Source of the DNA: Streptomyces sp. NBC_00306
GTDB taxonomy: Bacteria > Actinomycetota > Actinomycetes > Streptomycetales > Streptomycetaceae
Length of the DNA: 64,000 nucleotides
Direction: 5' to 3'
Assembly (NCBI RefSeq): GCF_036169555.1
Contig: NZ_CP108032.1
Coordinates: 8,432,001-8,496,000, forward strand
Notes under the pieces: model-generated
The model's database searches: none
Told to the model about the DNA's origin: nothing
What the model saw: the letters and a program-made list of their open reading frames with translations, nothing else
Program-made: the position numbers and the translations under genes
Part shown: in pieces, positions 44,891 through 53,335 of the stretch
Layout: each line of letters opens with the position of its first letter
Numbering within the stretch: the first letter of the stretch is position 1

Positions 44891-45447
44891 CACAGGCTCC
44901 TGGTCCTCTGATCGGTCTCGGCGTCCCTCAGCAGCTGGTCCAGCCCGGTCACGGGCCGCGGCCGCACGACGGCCGCAGCGGGGGCGGGGTCGGGGGTGCG
45001 GTGGGCGGAACGCCGCCTCCGGCGGGTCGGCTTCTCCGCCGCGGTGTCGCCTGCCGCGGGGGCGGCTTCGAGGATGAACGTGCCGGACAGCAGGTGCGGG
45101 TGCCGGTCGCGGGCGGTGCGGCCGCCGATCCGGCCGGCCGGGTGCTGGGCCAGCAGCGTGAGCCAGCCGAAGAAGGCAGTGAACGGTGTCCGGCCGCCGA
45201 TCTTCGCGCCGCGGACCGCCCACACGGACACCAGCCACAGCACCACCGGAACGGGGCCCAGCCACGACCACCAGGCGAACGTCTTGCTCAGCAGCAGCGC
45301 ACCGCCGCCGAGGACGACCAGCTGCGCAGGGGTGTAGGGGCCGAACCAGATCACCCAGTCGCCCAGCTTGCCGAGCACCCACGGATGCCGGCGCGCGGCG
45401 GTGTAGACCCGGGCCACCCGCGGCCGCTCCGCCGTGGCGGCGTTCAC
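44890..45447 (-). CDS. PrgI/TcpE-like membrane protein (VirB3 counterpart)
   Basis: A 185-aa protein with two closely spaced membrane helices (LVVLGGGALLLSKTFAWW and VPVVLWLVSVWAV) followed by a soluble, arginine-rich tail. Position directly before VirB4 and this layout match the PrgI/TcpE family of Gram-positive T4SS, which serves as the VirB3 equivalent. ATGA overlap with the upstream gene. Confidence 0.75.
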   Translation of the reverse strand: MNAATAERPRVARVYTAARRHPWVLGKLGDWVIWFGPYTPAQLVVLGGGALLLSKTFAWWSWLGPVPVVLWLVSVWAVRGAKIGGRTPFTAFFGWLTLLAQHPAGRIGGRTARDRHPHLLSGTFILEAAPAAGDTAAEKPTRRRRRSAHRTPDPAPAAAVVRPRPVTGLDQLLRDAETDQRTRSL

Positions 45448-45767
45448 AGCGCACCGCCGACATCAGGGCCGTTCGGGCCGGGCGTAACGACGACGCTGAC
45501 GACACCAGCTCCGGTGGCGGGGTTGTTGACCTCGTCCTCGAAGATGTTGGCCAGCGAACCGCGGGAGTTGTAGATGCCGAGCGCGATGACCAGGCCGATC
45601 AGCGCGCCGATCCCGGCTTTGAGACTGACCTTGCGCACGACGGTGATGACGACGATCGCGACCAGGGCGACCTGCAGGGCCTTGTCGCCCCAGGTGCCTA
45701 GGGTGTTGAGCCAGGCGTTGCCGAGGTCCGTCGCCTTCCCGGCGACCTGGAGGTCGGTGCTGTTCAT
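45444..45767 (-). CDS. Small T4SS membrane protein (possible VirB2/pilin-like)
   Basis: A 107-aa protein with two hydrophobic segments (ALQVALVAIVVITVVRKVSL and AGIGALIGLVIALGI) joined by a short basic loop, a layout seen in VirB2-like and TcpD-like small subunits. Coupled by ATGA on both sides. The sequence is too short for a firm family call. Confidence 0.65.
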   Translation of the reverse strand: MNSTDLQVAGKATDLGNAWLNTLGTWGDKALQVALVAIVVITVVRKVSLKAGIGALIGLVIALGIYNSRGSLANIFEDEVNNPATGAGVVSVVVTPGPNGPDVGGAL

Positions 45768-46804
45768 CGCGCGGTCCCTTCAGCGGTCGGGGCGGGGGAC
45801 GGTCCCGCGGTGTGTGTCGAACCGGCGTGGAGGCTGGAGATGTCCCAGCGGCCGGAGCGGGCGGTGACGGTGAGCTCGTAAGCCAGCGGCCAGCGGGCGC
45901 CCGTGGAGTCAGTGGCCGTGACCCGGGCCCGGACTCGGCTCGTGGTGCCGTCAGCGGGCACCGGGCCGGCCGCGGTCTCGGACGTGGCGCTCACCTCGTC
46001 GACTGCGATCCGGACGTATCCGGTGGCGGGTACGGCATCGAGGCGGGTTCCGGGAGAGAGGTAGCGCTCGATGTCGCCGACGCCGGCGAGGTAGGCGCGG
46101 AAGAAGTCGGCGAGCGACCTGGACAGCGGGCCCTCGGCGGGAAGCGTCTGCGTGAACGGCGACGGCGACGTCTTCGCGCCGGCGGGCCCGGCGATCTGGG
46201 CAGGAGCGGCGGTAACCGTGAACGCACCCAAGCCGCCCGCCCTCTCCTCGGAGCTGACCGGGACGGCGTAGTACCGCACCACGGCCTCTGTTCCAGCGGC
46301 CCCGGGCGTGTGAGGGGACGCGCCGTCGCGGACAGCAAGCCGGACGGCGACGACAACCGACCAACGCCCCCGCTCTACCCGGGCGCTGCGTATCGCCACT
46401 GCGTCCTGCGGCACCGCAGGAGCGGCCGTGCCCAGACGCTTCGGCAACTCGACGTCGGGCGCCAACCGGTGGACGGCCTGTGCAGTGGAACTGTCGGCCG
46501 CACCGGCGTCACTGCGCAGCCACAGGTCGCAGAACAGGACGGCCACCCCGCTCGGATCCTCCATGCGCAGATCGGCGGACGGCGGTGGCGCGGGCTGCGC
46601 AGTCGGTGTGACGGCCGCGGGCGATGCGCAGGCCACGGCCAGACCAATTGGCCCGGAGACGAGTGCTGCCCACACACCGAGCCGGGCAACGGACAGCCGG
46701 CGGTGCGCAATGCGCGTGGAAGGAAGGGCGTCAGTCTCTGGCTGTGGTCGCAACGATGCGGATGACTCTCCCGCAGGCGGGCGGCGCGAGGTTCGCAGGG
46801 ACAT
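45764..46804 (-). CDS. TcpC-like conjugation protein (VirB8 fold)
   Basis: A 346-aa protein, first gene of the T4SS operon. One N-terminal membrane segment (LGVWAALVSGPIGLAVACA) precedes an exported region that fits the TcpC family: two NTF2-like domains, the second ending SLADFFRAYLAGVGDIERYL...GYVRIAVDEVS. TcpC has a VirB8-like fold and is essential in Gram-positive conjugation. The repeat array described at 46861 lies directly upstream. Confidence 0.85.
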   Translation of the reverse strand: MSLRTSRRPPAGESSASLRPQPETDALPSTRIAHRRLSVARLGVWAALVSGPIGLAVACASPAAVTPTAQPAPPPSADLRMEDPSGVAVLFCDLWLRSDAGAADSSTAQAVHRLAPDVELPKRLGTAAPAVPQDAVAIRSARVERGRWSVVVAVRLAVRDGASPHTPGAAGTEAVVRYYAVPVSSEERAGGLGAFTVTAAPAQIAGPAGAKTSPSPFTQTLPAEGPLSRSLADFFRAYLAGVGDIERYLSPGTRLDAVPATGYVRIAVDEVSATSETAAGPVPADGTTSRVRARVTATDSTGARWPLAYELTVTARSGRWDISSLHAGSTHTAGPSPAPTAEGTAR

Positions 46805-47648
46805 GCTGGGGCTCCTGAGGAAGCGCGGTCGTGGGATTGCCCCAACTGAACCCGACGCACCTCACCGAAAACCTCACCGAAAGTGGGGGTCCAGAATCAC
46901 GGTTCCGCAACGAGGCAGGCGGTGAGTTTCCGGCACGATCGGTGAGTTCCCGTTTCCGCTCACCGGGGCAGGTCACAGGCCCCATTCCCGGTCTGGGGCA
47001 GGTGGTGTCACATGTGTCTGCAGAGCGAACTTGCAGGAAGAAGGCTGCCTCACGGTCGCAGTCGAGAGACGTCCGGGCCCACTGGGGGGAAACTCACCGA
47101 CCGCAGGAAGGGAACTCACCGCCCCAGGCGGCCGACCTAGCAGGAACTCACCGCCCGCCGGGAGCATGCGCAGGACGAGTTCACCGCACGCGACGCTTCT
47201 GCCATCCGGCTCTCAACGTGGACTGCGCACGGGCGCGTGTCCGGCTGCGCAGTACAGCACCGTCGACACCGGCATCCTTCTGTGCGCAGCTACACAGCGC
47301 GGCAGTACGGGTCACCATGCGCAATGGAACTTCTTGGCTGGCCCGTTGCGGCACCTGCGCAGTCCTTGGCTTCAGTTCGGTAGAGAGACGGCTCCGCCAT
47401 GGGCTGCTTGTCGACTCGTGCGAATGCGGTCTCGACCTCGCCGTCGCCGCGCTGCCGTGCGCGGACGAGCCGGTGAGGACGCCCTCCGGCCAGCATTCCC
47501 GCTGCGCCCGAGGCTTCCCCGATTCGTTGATGGAAGGAGCCGGCAGGGGGGCGGCCTGCTGGCCGCGCGGGTGCCCTACATGGACCTCGGCCGTGTCGTC
47601 AAAACGGACCGTGAGGTTGGGGTTGAACGGTGTGGAGGACGGGGCGGC
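46805..47648. other. Gene-free control region between T4SS operon and unknown gene
   Basis: About 840 bases without a supported gene. It contains the CTCACCG array, a palindrome CACATGTG near 47010-47020, and the promoters for the T4SS operon (minus) and the 47649 gene (plus). Confidence 0.7.
46861..47186. repeat. Array of CTCACCG repeats upstream of the T4SS operon
   Basis: CTCACCG occurs at 46861, 46873, 46959, 47093, 47115 and 47147 on the plus strand and as CGGTGAG at 46920 and 46940, plus a variant GTTCACCG at 47179-47186. Five copies extend to about GGAACTCACCG. Spacing of the last set is 22, 32 and 32 bases, roughly whole helical turns. It sits in the gene-free 46805-47648 region, just upstream of TcpC. 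It may be an operator for a conjugation repressor, an iteron-type origin, a partition site or oriT. Confidence 0.8.
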
Positions 47649-48326
47649 ATGGTGAGCGAAACCCACGTGCCAACGGTGCTGCGCATGGGCGACGATGCAC
47701 CGATGTTGAACGTCTCCGGCAGGGACGATGCCGAAAGCGCAGCTCTCTTGCTGACCACGATGCATCGGCTGCACAAGCAGCTGGGCGATTTCACCACTCA
47801 GCTCTATATCGCCTACGACTTCGGGGATGAGTCTGGGCTGGCGCCTGCCATCTTGATCGAAAAGCACGCTGCGGGACCTGAACTGAGGATCCGCCACTGC
47901 TTCGGCTTCTTCGCGGAGGGCGACTCGGACGTCAGTGAGCTGCGGTTCTCGGCGGGTGTGGCCATCACCTCGGCCGGGTGCATCGTTGAAGCCATGGTGG
48001 ATGTCGACCTTGAACGACCCTTGGGAGAGTTCGGCGCCGATGTCCACACCTTCTATTTTGAGCGGATTGATCAACTTTCCCTCTCGGACGCCCTAAGCCG
48101 TTTGGACGAGCAGGTCACGGCGCTCTGCACAATGGGCGATGTTCCGAATCGTCTGGGGGTTCGATACGCGTTGAGCGAGGTCATCTCCTCAGCGGCTCCA
48201 CAGGAACGAGCGAGTTCGTGGCGGCCGGGAGCGGGATTGAGACGGTTGCGCGGGAGTGGATCTGTGACGAGTTCTGCTTCGTCGCGTCGGCATACGGGTT
48301 CATGGAAGCGGATGCGGAGGAGCTGA
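47649..48326 (+). CDS. Unknown protein, probably frameshifted at its 3' end
   Basis: ATG 47649 begins a soluble 225-aa protein with a beta-rich core (DFTTQLYIAYDFGDESGLAP, VHTFYFERIDQLSLSDALSR). From about 48190 the frame becomes low-complexity and arginine-rich. In another frame the DNA reads EFVAAGSGIETVAREWICDE, then FCFVASAYGFMEADAEE, which looks like real protein and ends at 48346. One frameshift near 48190-48220 would explain both, or a second small ORF starts at GTG 48218. Function unknown. Confidence 0.5.
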   Translation: MVSETHVPTVLRMGDDAPMLNVSGRDDAESAALLLTTMHRLHKQLGDFTTQLYIAYDFGDESGLAPAILIEKHAAGPELRIRHCFGFFAEGDSDVSELRFSAGVAITSAGCIVEAMVDVDLERPLGEFGADVHTFYFERIDQLSLSDALSRLDEQVTALCTMGDVPNRLGVRYALSEVISSAAPQERASSWRPGAGLRRLRGSGSVTSSASSRRHTGSWKRMRRS

Positions 48327-48425
48327 CCGCCGGCCGGGACTGGTGAACGGGGACGGGAAGGCCACCTCCGATCGAAGCCATTTGTTGAAAGCTGCGATCA
48401 GCACAGTCGCCTCGCGACAGAGGTT

Positions 48426-49037
48426 CTACTCGGCAGGGCCCTGGAGCTGTGTCAGCAGGCGGTAAGCCTGTCGTTCCGAAATCCCCTCCGCGGCAGCGAT
48501 GTCGGCCGCTGACGTCTGACCGTTGCTGTCAGCGAGCACTTTCTGGACTCGCGCCTTACGGGCGTCGGCTTCCCGCAACCGCGGGTTCGTCGCTCGATCG
48601 CGGGGCTTCGAGTCCTTGCTTCCATGCGGGCGGCCGCCGCCGGCACCTTCGCCTGGACGCTGATCGGGCCACGCGACGATGGTGTGCCGGTACCAGTGGC
48701 CGACCCCAAAGATTTCCCTGTCGGGCTCGGGGGCATAGCCGTGGTTGATGTAAGCGCGCCATGCTTCGGGCTTGAGCTCGACGCCCAGACCGACCAGCAC
48801 ATTGCGGGCCTCCTCGCGGTCCAGCAGGTCATCCGGAGACTCACCGGCAGGGAGTTCAGGGACGGGCTTGCCCGCGAGATGGGCGTCGATCTGATCGGCA
48901 TCCCAAATGAGGGTGCGAGCTCCCGGCCGGCTGATCGGCTCCGGTAGCTGCTGAACCGCTCCGCGAAGCAGAGTCTTGCGACCCTGGCGCTTGGCAATGT
49001 CTGCCGTGCTCAGAGGCGTACGGCCGGCGGGGATCAT
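48426..49037 (-). CDS. DNA-binding protein with two helix-turn-helix regions
   Basis: A 203-aa protein. The N-terminus (PLSTADIAKRQGRKTLLRGA) resembles an AlpA/Xis-like winged helix. The C-terminus (QTSAADIAAAEGISERQAYR) is a second HTH, with a basic linker between. ATG 49037 has GGAGAG just upstream. Such proteins act as excisionase, copy control or transfer regulators on Streptomyces plasmids. No specific family recognised. Confidence 0.6.
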   Translation of the reverse strand: MIPAGRTPLSTADIAKRQGRKTLLRGAVQQLPEPISRPGARTLIWDADQIDAHLAGKPVPELPAGESPDDLLDREEARNVLVGLGVELKPEAWRAYINHGYAPEPDREIFGVGHWYRHTIVAWPDQRPGEGAGGGRPHGSKDSKPRDRATNPRLREADARKARVQKVLADSNGQTSAADIAAAEGISERQAYRLLTQLQGPAE

Positions 49038-49150
49038 TGCTCTCCGATCTTGCGGCTGGCTGGACCAGCATGCGGGATGAGGTGACGACGGAGCATCACG
49101 GTGAGACGCAAACAAATGTAGCACGTTTATTGGCGGCAGGTGCCATTGCA

Positions 49151-49177
49151 GGGGCCGCGAGATGACGCCGCGGCCCC
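49151..49177 (-). terminator. Hairpin after the methyltransferase remnant
   Basis: GGGGCCGCG pairs with CGCGGCCCC across 9 bases, just after the end of the pseudogene. Confidence 0.5.
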
Positions 49178-49190
49178 TGACGGGCGTGTT

Positions 49191-50219
49191 TCAGTTCAGG
49201 CTGGGTTGCAGCCTTGCGGCGAGCCACGAGGCGGCGTTGACGGGGACTGCGTTGCCGACCTGTCTGGTCAGGTCGGCGGTCGTGGGGCCCTGGAAGGCGT
49301 GGGTGTCGGGGAAGCGCTGGGCTCGGGCTTTGGTCCTGAGGCTGATCATCTGGACTTCGCAGTCGTCGACGGTGCGGCGCCGGCTGGGCTTGACGAGCAG
49401 GTGGTGGTTGCCTTCGGCGGTGATGGCCCCGATGGGTTCGTCCAGGGACTGCACGGTGCAGTGGTTGCGCAGGATGGCGATGAATGGTTCGCCGTGGAAG
49501 CGCTCGAGGCCGATGGTGACCTTGCGGCGGGTTTCGGGGCGGTAGGGGGTGTACTTCCTGCAGTTGGCCCGGCCGTCGCGGAACCGGCGTCCGGGCAGGG
49601 TGAGGTCGATGTGGTCGCGGATCGGGCGGGTGACCGGCTCGACCACTGCGTCACAGCGCACGTTCGGGCAGGCGTAGCGGTACTGCTTGCCGTAGATGCC
49701 GACCCTGCGGGCGCCGGTCTGCTCGAACCGCTTCCCCACACCTGCACGCCCTGGACGGGGCCACAGGTGCGGCACACGCTCTCGGGCAGGGGCTGGAGGT
49801 CGGGCCGCGGCAGGCCCTTCTTGGTGAAGGCGAACAGGATGCGGTTGCGGTGCTGCGGGGCTGCCTCATTGCCCTGGCCCGCGATGTGGGCGGCGTTGAC
49901 CGACGCGATGTCAATGTTGTAGCCGAGGGCGTCCCACACGTTCAGCCAGGGTTCGAAGGGGACCCATCGGGTGGCGAAGTCGGGGACGTTCTCGCCGCAG
50001 ACGACGTCGTAGTCGTGAACCTCGGCGGCCCGGATCAGATCCCACGCCGTCGCCCGGGTCCTGGACCACTGCCCGGTACGGGCCGCGCCGCCCGCCTGTT
50101 GGCTGGCGGTTGAGTTGCGGCCGGCGGGGCTGACTTCCTTGCAGATCGGCGAGCCGACCAGGACGCGTGAGCGGGGGATGTCACGGAAGTCGACATTGTT
50201 TGCGTGGATTACGGTTACT
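49191..50219 (-). pseudogene. Truncated and frameshifted C5-cytosine DNA methyltransferase
   Basis: The reading frame starts at about 50219 without its own start: VIHANNVDFRDIPRSRVLVG, then SPICKEVSPAG (catalytic cysteine motif of C5 methyltransferases), GENVPDF (ENV motif), and NEAAPQHRNRILFAF. At about 49735 a one-base shift moves the frame. After it come KRFEQTGARRVGIYGKQYRY and the C-terminal RQVGNAVPVNAASWLAARL, the conserved last motif. The SAM-binding N-terminal motif (FxGxGG) is missing, replaced by the end of the CHAT gene. It is inactive as it stands. C5 methyltransferases of this type belong to phages and plasmids. Confidence 0.75.
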
Positions 50220-51273
50220 GGGGAGGCTTGACGAGGAAGGTCGCGCGCGGGTCAACGTCAGCGGCGTGAGCGAGAGTTGGAAGGTCGTGGTCAGGAAGGC
50301 CTGCGAGTTCGACGGCCGCCTGTCCGGATGCGTGGGCTGACCCGATGGACTGACCGTTGGCAACGGCTGCATAGAATTGGGCAGCGTAGTAGATCGCGTC
50401 CGTGTCACCAATCTCATCGGACATTCCGATGGCAAAGTCGACCACGCCAATCAGATCGTCGATCTGGGCGGCGGAGTGACAGGAATTCAACAGAACCAGC
50501 AGGGGCGGTTCATCGGTTGCGGCGATGGCACGGGCGAAGGCCTTAGCGGTGACGATGACGCCCTCGTGAGGCTGGTCGATGTCCTTCTCGAAGACGATCA
50601 AGTCCTCGTCGCTGTGACCTGAGAAATGCACTACGTGGGGGCGGAACCTAGTGATGCCGTCCAGGAGGTCGGCTGCTGTCGCGGCGGGCCGGACATCGAG
50701 TTCCACCAAGTCGCGATGCAGGGCCCGTTCCACAACAGCCCGAATACGCGACTGCTCCCGGCCGACCCGAAGATCTCCCTCGGAGGAGGCACCCAGTATC
50801 AGCACGCGCAGCTTCTCAGGCTTCGGTGCCCGCAGCTCCCGGAGCACCATGCCCACCTGCTGCTCCGTGGTACTCAGACGTTGCTGGATCTTCTTTTGCT
50901 CAGCTGCAGCGCGGCGGTCGGCCGCCAACTGCTCACGCTGACGCGCTTTCTCAGTGGCTTCTCGCTCCGACTGCTCCGCCTTGGCCAGCTTGACCTGTGC
51001 CTCCCCCACCTCCTTCGCGAGTCCAGCAGCCTTCGTGCTCCACTTTGCTGCATCACGGGAGGCGGTGTTCGCCTGGTCTTCGTATCGATCCGCTTCGCGG
51101 AACTTGCTCTTGACGGTGCTGGCGTTCTTCGACTTCCCTGCTGCGGACCGTGCCTTCGCAGCGTCGGCCCGCTTGCCAGCCGCCTTGGCTTGAAGATCGC
51201 CGGCCTTCTTCTCTGCAGCGGCGCGCTCCTTGTTCTTCCGCTCCATCAGGCCGCGGTAGTAATTCGAGTTCAT
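50215..51273 (-). CDS. Coiled-coil CHAT-domain (caspase-like) protein
   Basis: A 352-aa protein. The first 140 residues are charged coiled-coil (EKKAGDLQAKAAGKRADAAK, EAQVKLAKAEQSEREATEKA). The rest is a CHAT domain, with the predicted catalytic histidine in VVHFSGHS (H220) and the cysteine in LLNSCHSA (C265). CHAT proteases are clan CD peptidases, and several serve in bacterial defence or regulated cell death. The ATG overlaps the stop of the 82-aa ORF (ATGA), implying coupled expression. Its stop runs into the truncated methyltransferase. Target unknown. Confidence 0.8.
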   Translation of the reverse strand: MNSNYYRGLMERKNKERAAAEKKAGDLQAKAAGKRADAAKARSAAGKSKNASTVKSKFREADRYEDQANTASRDAAKWSTKAAGLAKEVGEAQVKLAKAEQSEREATEKARQREQLAADRRAAAEQKKIQQRLSTTEQQVGMVLRELRAPKPEKLRVLILGASSEGDLRVGREQSRIRAVVERALHRDLVELDVRPAATAADLLDGITRFRPHVVHFSGHSDEDLIVFEKDIDQPHEGVIVTAKAFARAIAATDEPPLLVLLNSCHSAAQIDDLIGVVDFAIGMSDEIGDTDAIYYAAQFYAAVANGQSIGSAHASGQAAVELAGLPDHDLPTLAHAADVDPRATFLVKPPQ

Positions 51274-51518
51274 CTCAGGCCTCCAAGGGCGGATCCGTAT
51301 CTGCCGCCACGATACGGGCCACCTCTGACATCGACCGCCGCACGAGCACTTGAGGCCCTGTCTAGACCACGTCCCGACAGCGAAGAGCCATTGATGTATG
51401 CGCGAGTCAGCACGCCGGCCACTTGGAGCGTGGGCAAGGATCCGGGCTCGTCGCGGCGGGTCGGCCGGAAGCGGGCCGTGCGGTGGAAACGGTGGTGCAG
51501 ACGGCCAGAGATCGGCAT
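51270..51518 (-). CDS. 82-aa ORF coupled to the CHAT gene
   Basis: ATG 51518 has GAAAGG upstream, and its stop overlaps the CHAT start (ATGA 51270-51273). The first 45 residues have normal coding usage (PISGRLHHRFHRTARFRPTR, LQVAGVLTRAYINGS). The last 35 are glycine/arginine-rich, and may be where a longer ancestral gene was cut and a new end read. It may be an adaptor or inhibitor for the CHAT protein, or only a truncated relic. Confidence 0.45.
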   Translation of the reverse strand: MPISGRLHHRFHRTARFRPTRRDEPGSLPTLQVAGVLTRAYINGSSLSGRGLDRASSARAAVDVRGGPYRGGRYGSALGGLR

Positions 51519-51606
51519 GGCGGGCCTTTCGGGAGAGGTCGGCGGGCGGAGGGCTGCTCTGGCTCGCCGGGCGCGAGGCGCCGGGCCAATAGGGGCCAGG
51601 CTGTGG

Positions 51607-51641
51607 CCGGGGCCGCGGGGCGGACTGCCCTGCGGCCCCGG
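51607..51641 (-). terminator. Strong hairpin, end of the 51651 gene
   Basis: CCGGGGCCGC pairs with GCGGCCCCGG, extended inward by GGGGC/GCCCT to about 15 pairs, 10 bases after the stop. No U-tract. Confidence 0.6.
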
Positions 51642-51650
51642 TTCTTGCGG

Positions 51651-52247
51651 TCAGGTGGTGTGGCCGTGCCGGTCGGCGAGTGCGGTGAGGTGTGCGACGA
51701 GGGCTGCGGAGTCGGTGTCGTAGTCGCCGGTGGCAAACTCGGCGTCCGGGTCCTCGGCCGGGGCTGAGGCGTTCTCGGTGTGGTAGTCGCAGCCCAGCGA
51801 TCCGTGGTCGGCGATGGGGTGCTGGTTGGACACGTCGATGCCGTGACGGGTGGTACCCGACCAGTTGACGTATCCGCCGTCCCGGAAGGTGATGTGCGCG
51901 TAGGTGCCGTGGTCGTGCACGGGAGTGCACACGATTCCGGCTGCCCGGAGCCGATTGAGGACCGATCGGTCGACGCGCTGCTCTTCAAGGATCTCGGTCG
52001 TGTCGGTGACCGGCACCTGGATGACGTCCGTGCTGGCGTGGCGGCGCACGACGACTCCGGTGCCCCCGTCGTACTCGGCCCACGGCTCGGTATCGTTGTC
52101 GTTGCGCGGTTGGTGGGCGAGCGGAACGAACCGGCTGCCGTCACGGCAGACGATGCGGACGGTGCCGTCGCCTCTGGCCAGGGCAGCGACAAGGTCGGCC
52201 GTCGTGCAACCGTCGGCGGGGGAGTGGGGCTGCTGGGGTGAGGACAT
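51651..52247 (-). CDS. Unknown accessory protein
   Basis: A 198-aa soluble protein from ATG 52247 with two coding-like halves: DLVAALARGDGTVRIVCRDG at the front and TYAHITFRDGGYVNWSGTTR further on. No signal or domain recognised. It follows dprA on the same strand but a strong hairpin separates them. Function unknown. Confidence 0.6.
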   Translation of the reverse strand: MSSPQQPHSPADGCTTADLVAALARGDGTVRIVCRDGSRFVPLAHQPRNDNDTEPWAEYDGGTGVVVRRHASTDVIQVPVTDTTEILEEQRVDRSVLNRLRAAGIVCTPVHDHGTYAHITFRDGGYVNWSGTTRHGIDVSNQHPIADHGSLGCDYHTENASAPAEDPDAEFATGDYDTDSAALVAHLTALADRHGHTT

Positions 52248-52308
52248 GGGTCGAACTCCTTCGGCAGAGGTCGTTGTTGGCGAGTGCTGCGCACCCGAAC
52301 GCTCGACA

Positions 52309-52341
52309 GCCGGGGGGATGGCGCCGTGCCCTCCCCCCGGC
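52309..52341 (-). terminator. Hairpin after dprA
   Basis: GCCGGGGGGA pairs with TCCCCCCGGC, 10 pairs, loop 13, just after the dprA stop. Confidence 0.55.
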
Positions 52342-52348
52342 ATGCGGG

Positions 52349-53215
52349 TCAGGCGAGGGCTTCGCGCAGTGCCGCGGCGTTCTCGGTTCGGCGCGCACCG
52401 ATCGCGCGGAGGAGCCTGCGGGTCTTGCCGCGGCGGGAGAGCTCGTTGCCGGGTCCGGTGGTGGTCATGTGGAACACCGGGCAGCCGATGCCTGCGGCCG
52501 CTGATGCGGCCTCCAGCGGGACGGTCATGGTGTCGGCGGAGGGCTCGACGAGGACCAGGGGGTTCGACAGGGCGGCGAGCAGTTGCGCGGAGTAGGCGAG
52601 GCTGTTCCTGCTGGCCGGGGTTCCGGGCCGGTAGGCGCTGACAGCTACTCCGCCACGGTGCAGGACGGCCATCATCAGCTCGGCCTGGTTGTGCGGGTGG
52701 CAGGTGTCCAGTCCGCACGGCAGCACGGCGAGGGTGGGACTGCCCGCTGCGCGGGCTGTCTGCTGGACGGCGGTGTCGATCCCGTGCGAGAGCATGGACA
52801 CCACCGTCCGCCCGGCTCCGACCAGCTCGCGCGCCACGGCGGCCGCGCACGCGGTGCCGACCTGGCTCGCCGCGCGTCCGCCGGTCACCGCGACAGCGTT
52901 CTCGGACAGTTGGCGCGGGTCCCCGGTGCCACGCACCCACAGCCCGAGGGGGCAGTCCTCCTGGAGGGCTGCCAGCCCGCCGGGCCAGTGGTCCTCTCCC
53001 GGCAGGACGAACTCGGCGGTGAGCTGCGCCGCGCGGAGATCCGCCTCGGGCTGGTACTCGGCGATCGGGCCGCTGGTGTGCTGGGCGGCGAGGCGCTGCC
53101 ACGTCTCGACCGCGCCGACGGCGGCGATGCTCATGTGGACGTCGGCCGGGGCGCGGAAGGTGGCCAGTGCGGCGCGCGCGGCCCGCTCGCTGATCGGGGT
53201 GCTGACAGAAGACAC
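52349..53215 (-). CDS. dprA: DprA/Smf-like protein
   Basis: A 288-aa Rossmann-fold protein of the DprA (Smf) family: PLGLWVRGTGDPRQLSENAV, TGGRAASQVGTACAAAVARE, SMLSHGIDTAVQQTA, LAVLPCGLDTCHPHNQAEL and a region ending GPGNELSRRGKTRRLLRAIG. DprA loads RecA onto incoming single-stranded DNA in transformation. Plasmid copies in Streptomyces may serve entering conjugative DNA. Short relative to chromosomal DprA but with the core intact. Confidence 0.75.
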   Translation of the reverse strand: MSSVSTPISERAARAALATFRAPADVHMSIAAVGAVETWQRLAAQHTSGPIAEYQPEADLRAAQLTAEFVLPGEDHWPGGLAALQEDCPLGLWVRGTGDPRQLSENAVAVTGGRAASQVGTACAAAVARELVGAGRTVVSMLSHGIDTAVQQTARAAGSPTLAVLPCGLDTCHPHNQAELMMAVLHRGGVAVSAYRPGTPASRNSLAYSAQLLAALSNPLVLVEPSADTMTVPLEAASAAAGIGCPVFHMTTTGPGNELSRRGKTRRLLRAIGARRTENAAALREALA

Positions 53216-53263
53216 GGTGAACCTCCATCACGGGGTGGGTCTGGGAGTGGTGCGCGGCGGGCC

Positions 53264-53287
53264 GGGCGGCGGGGCCAACCGCCGCCC
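53264..53287 (-). promoter_or_regulatory. UUGGCC-loop hairpin upstream of dprA
   Basis: On the plus strand GGGCGGCGG (53264-53272) pairs with CCGCCGCCC (53279-53287) around GGCCAA. In the minus-strand RNA the loop is UUGGCC with a 9-bp stem. It lies 49 bases before dprA, and could alternatively terminate the 53336 gene. No TAGAAT box precedes it. Confidence 0.6.
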
Positions 53288-53335
53288 GATCACCGGATGG
53301 TGCGCCAGGGGTGCTGAACTGCCCCGGCGGTGCAG

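Noticed and set aside
46861..47186. CTCACCG repeats as a CRISPR array
   Set aside because: Repeats are only 7-11 bases, occur on both strands, and lack regular spacer lengths; no cas genes are present.
53264..53287. Hairpin before dprA as proof of the full promoter module
   Set aside because: No TAGAAT or CCCCACC box precedes it; it may be a terminator of the upstream gene, so it is listed with lower confidence.
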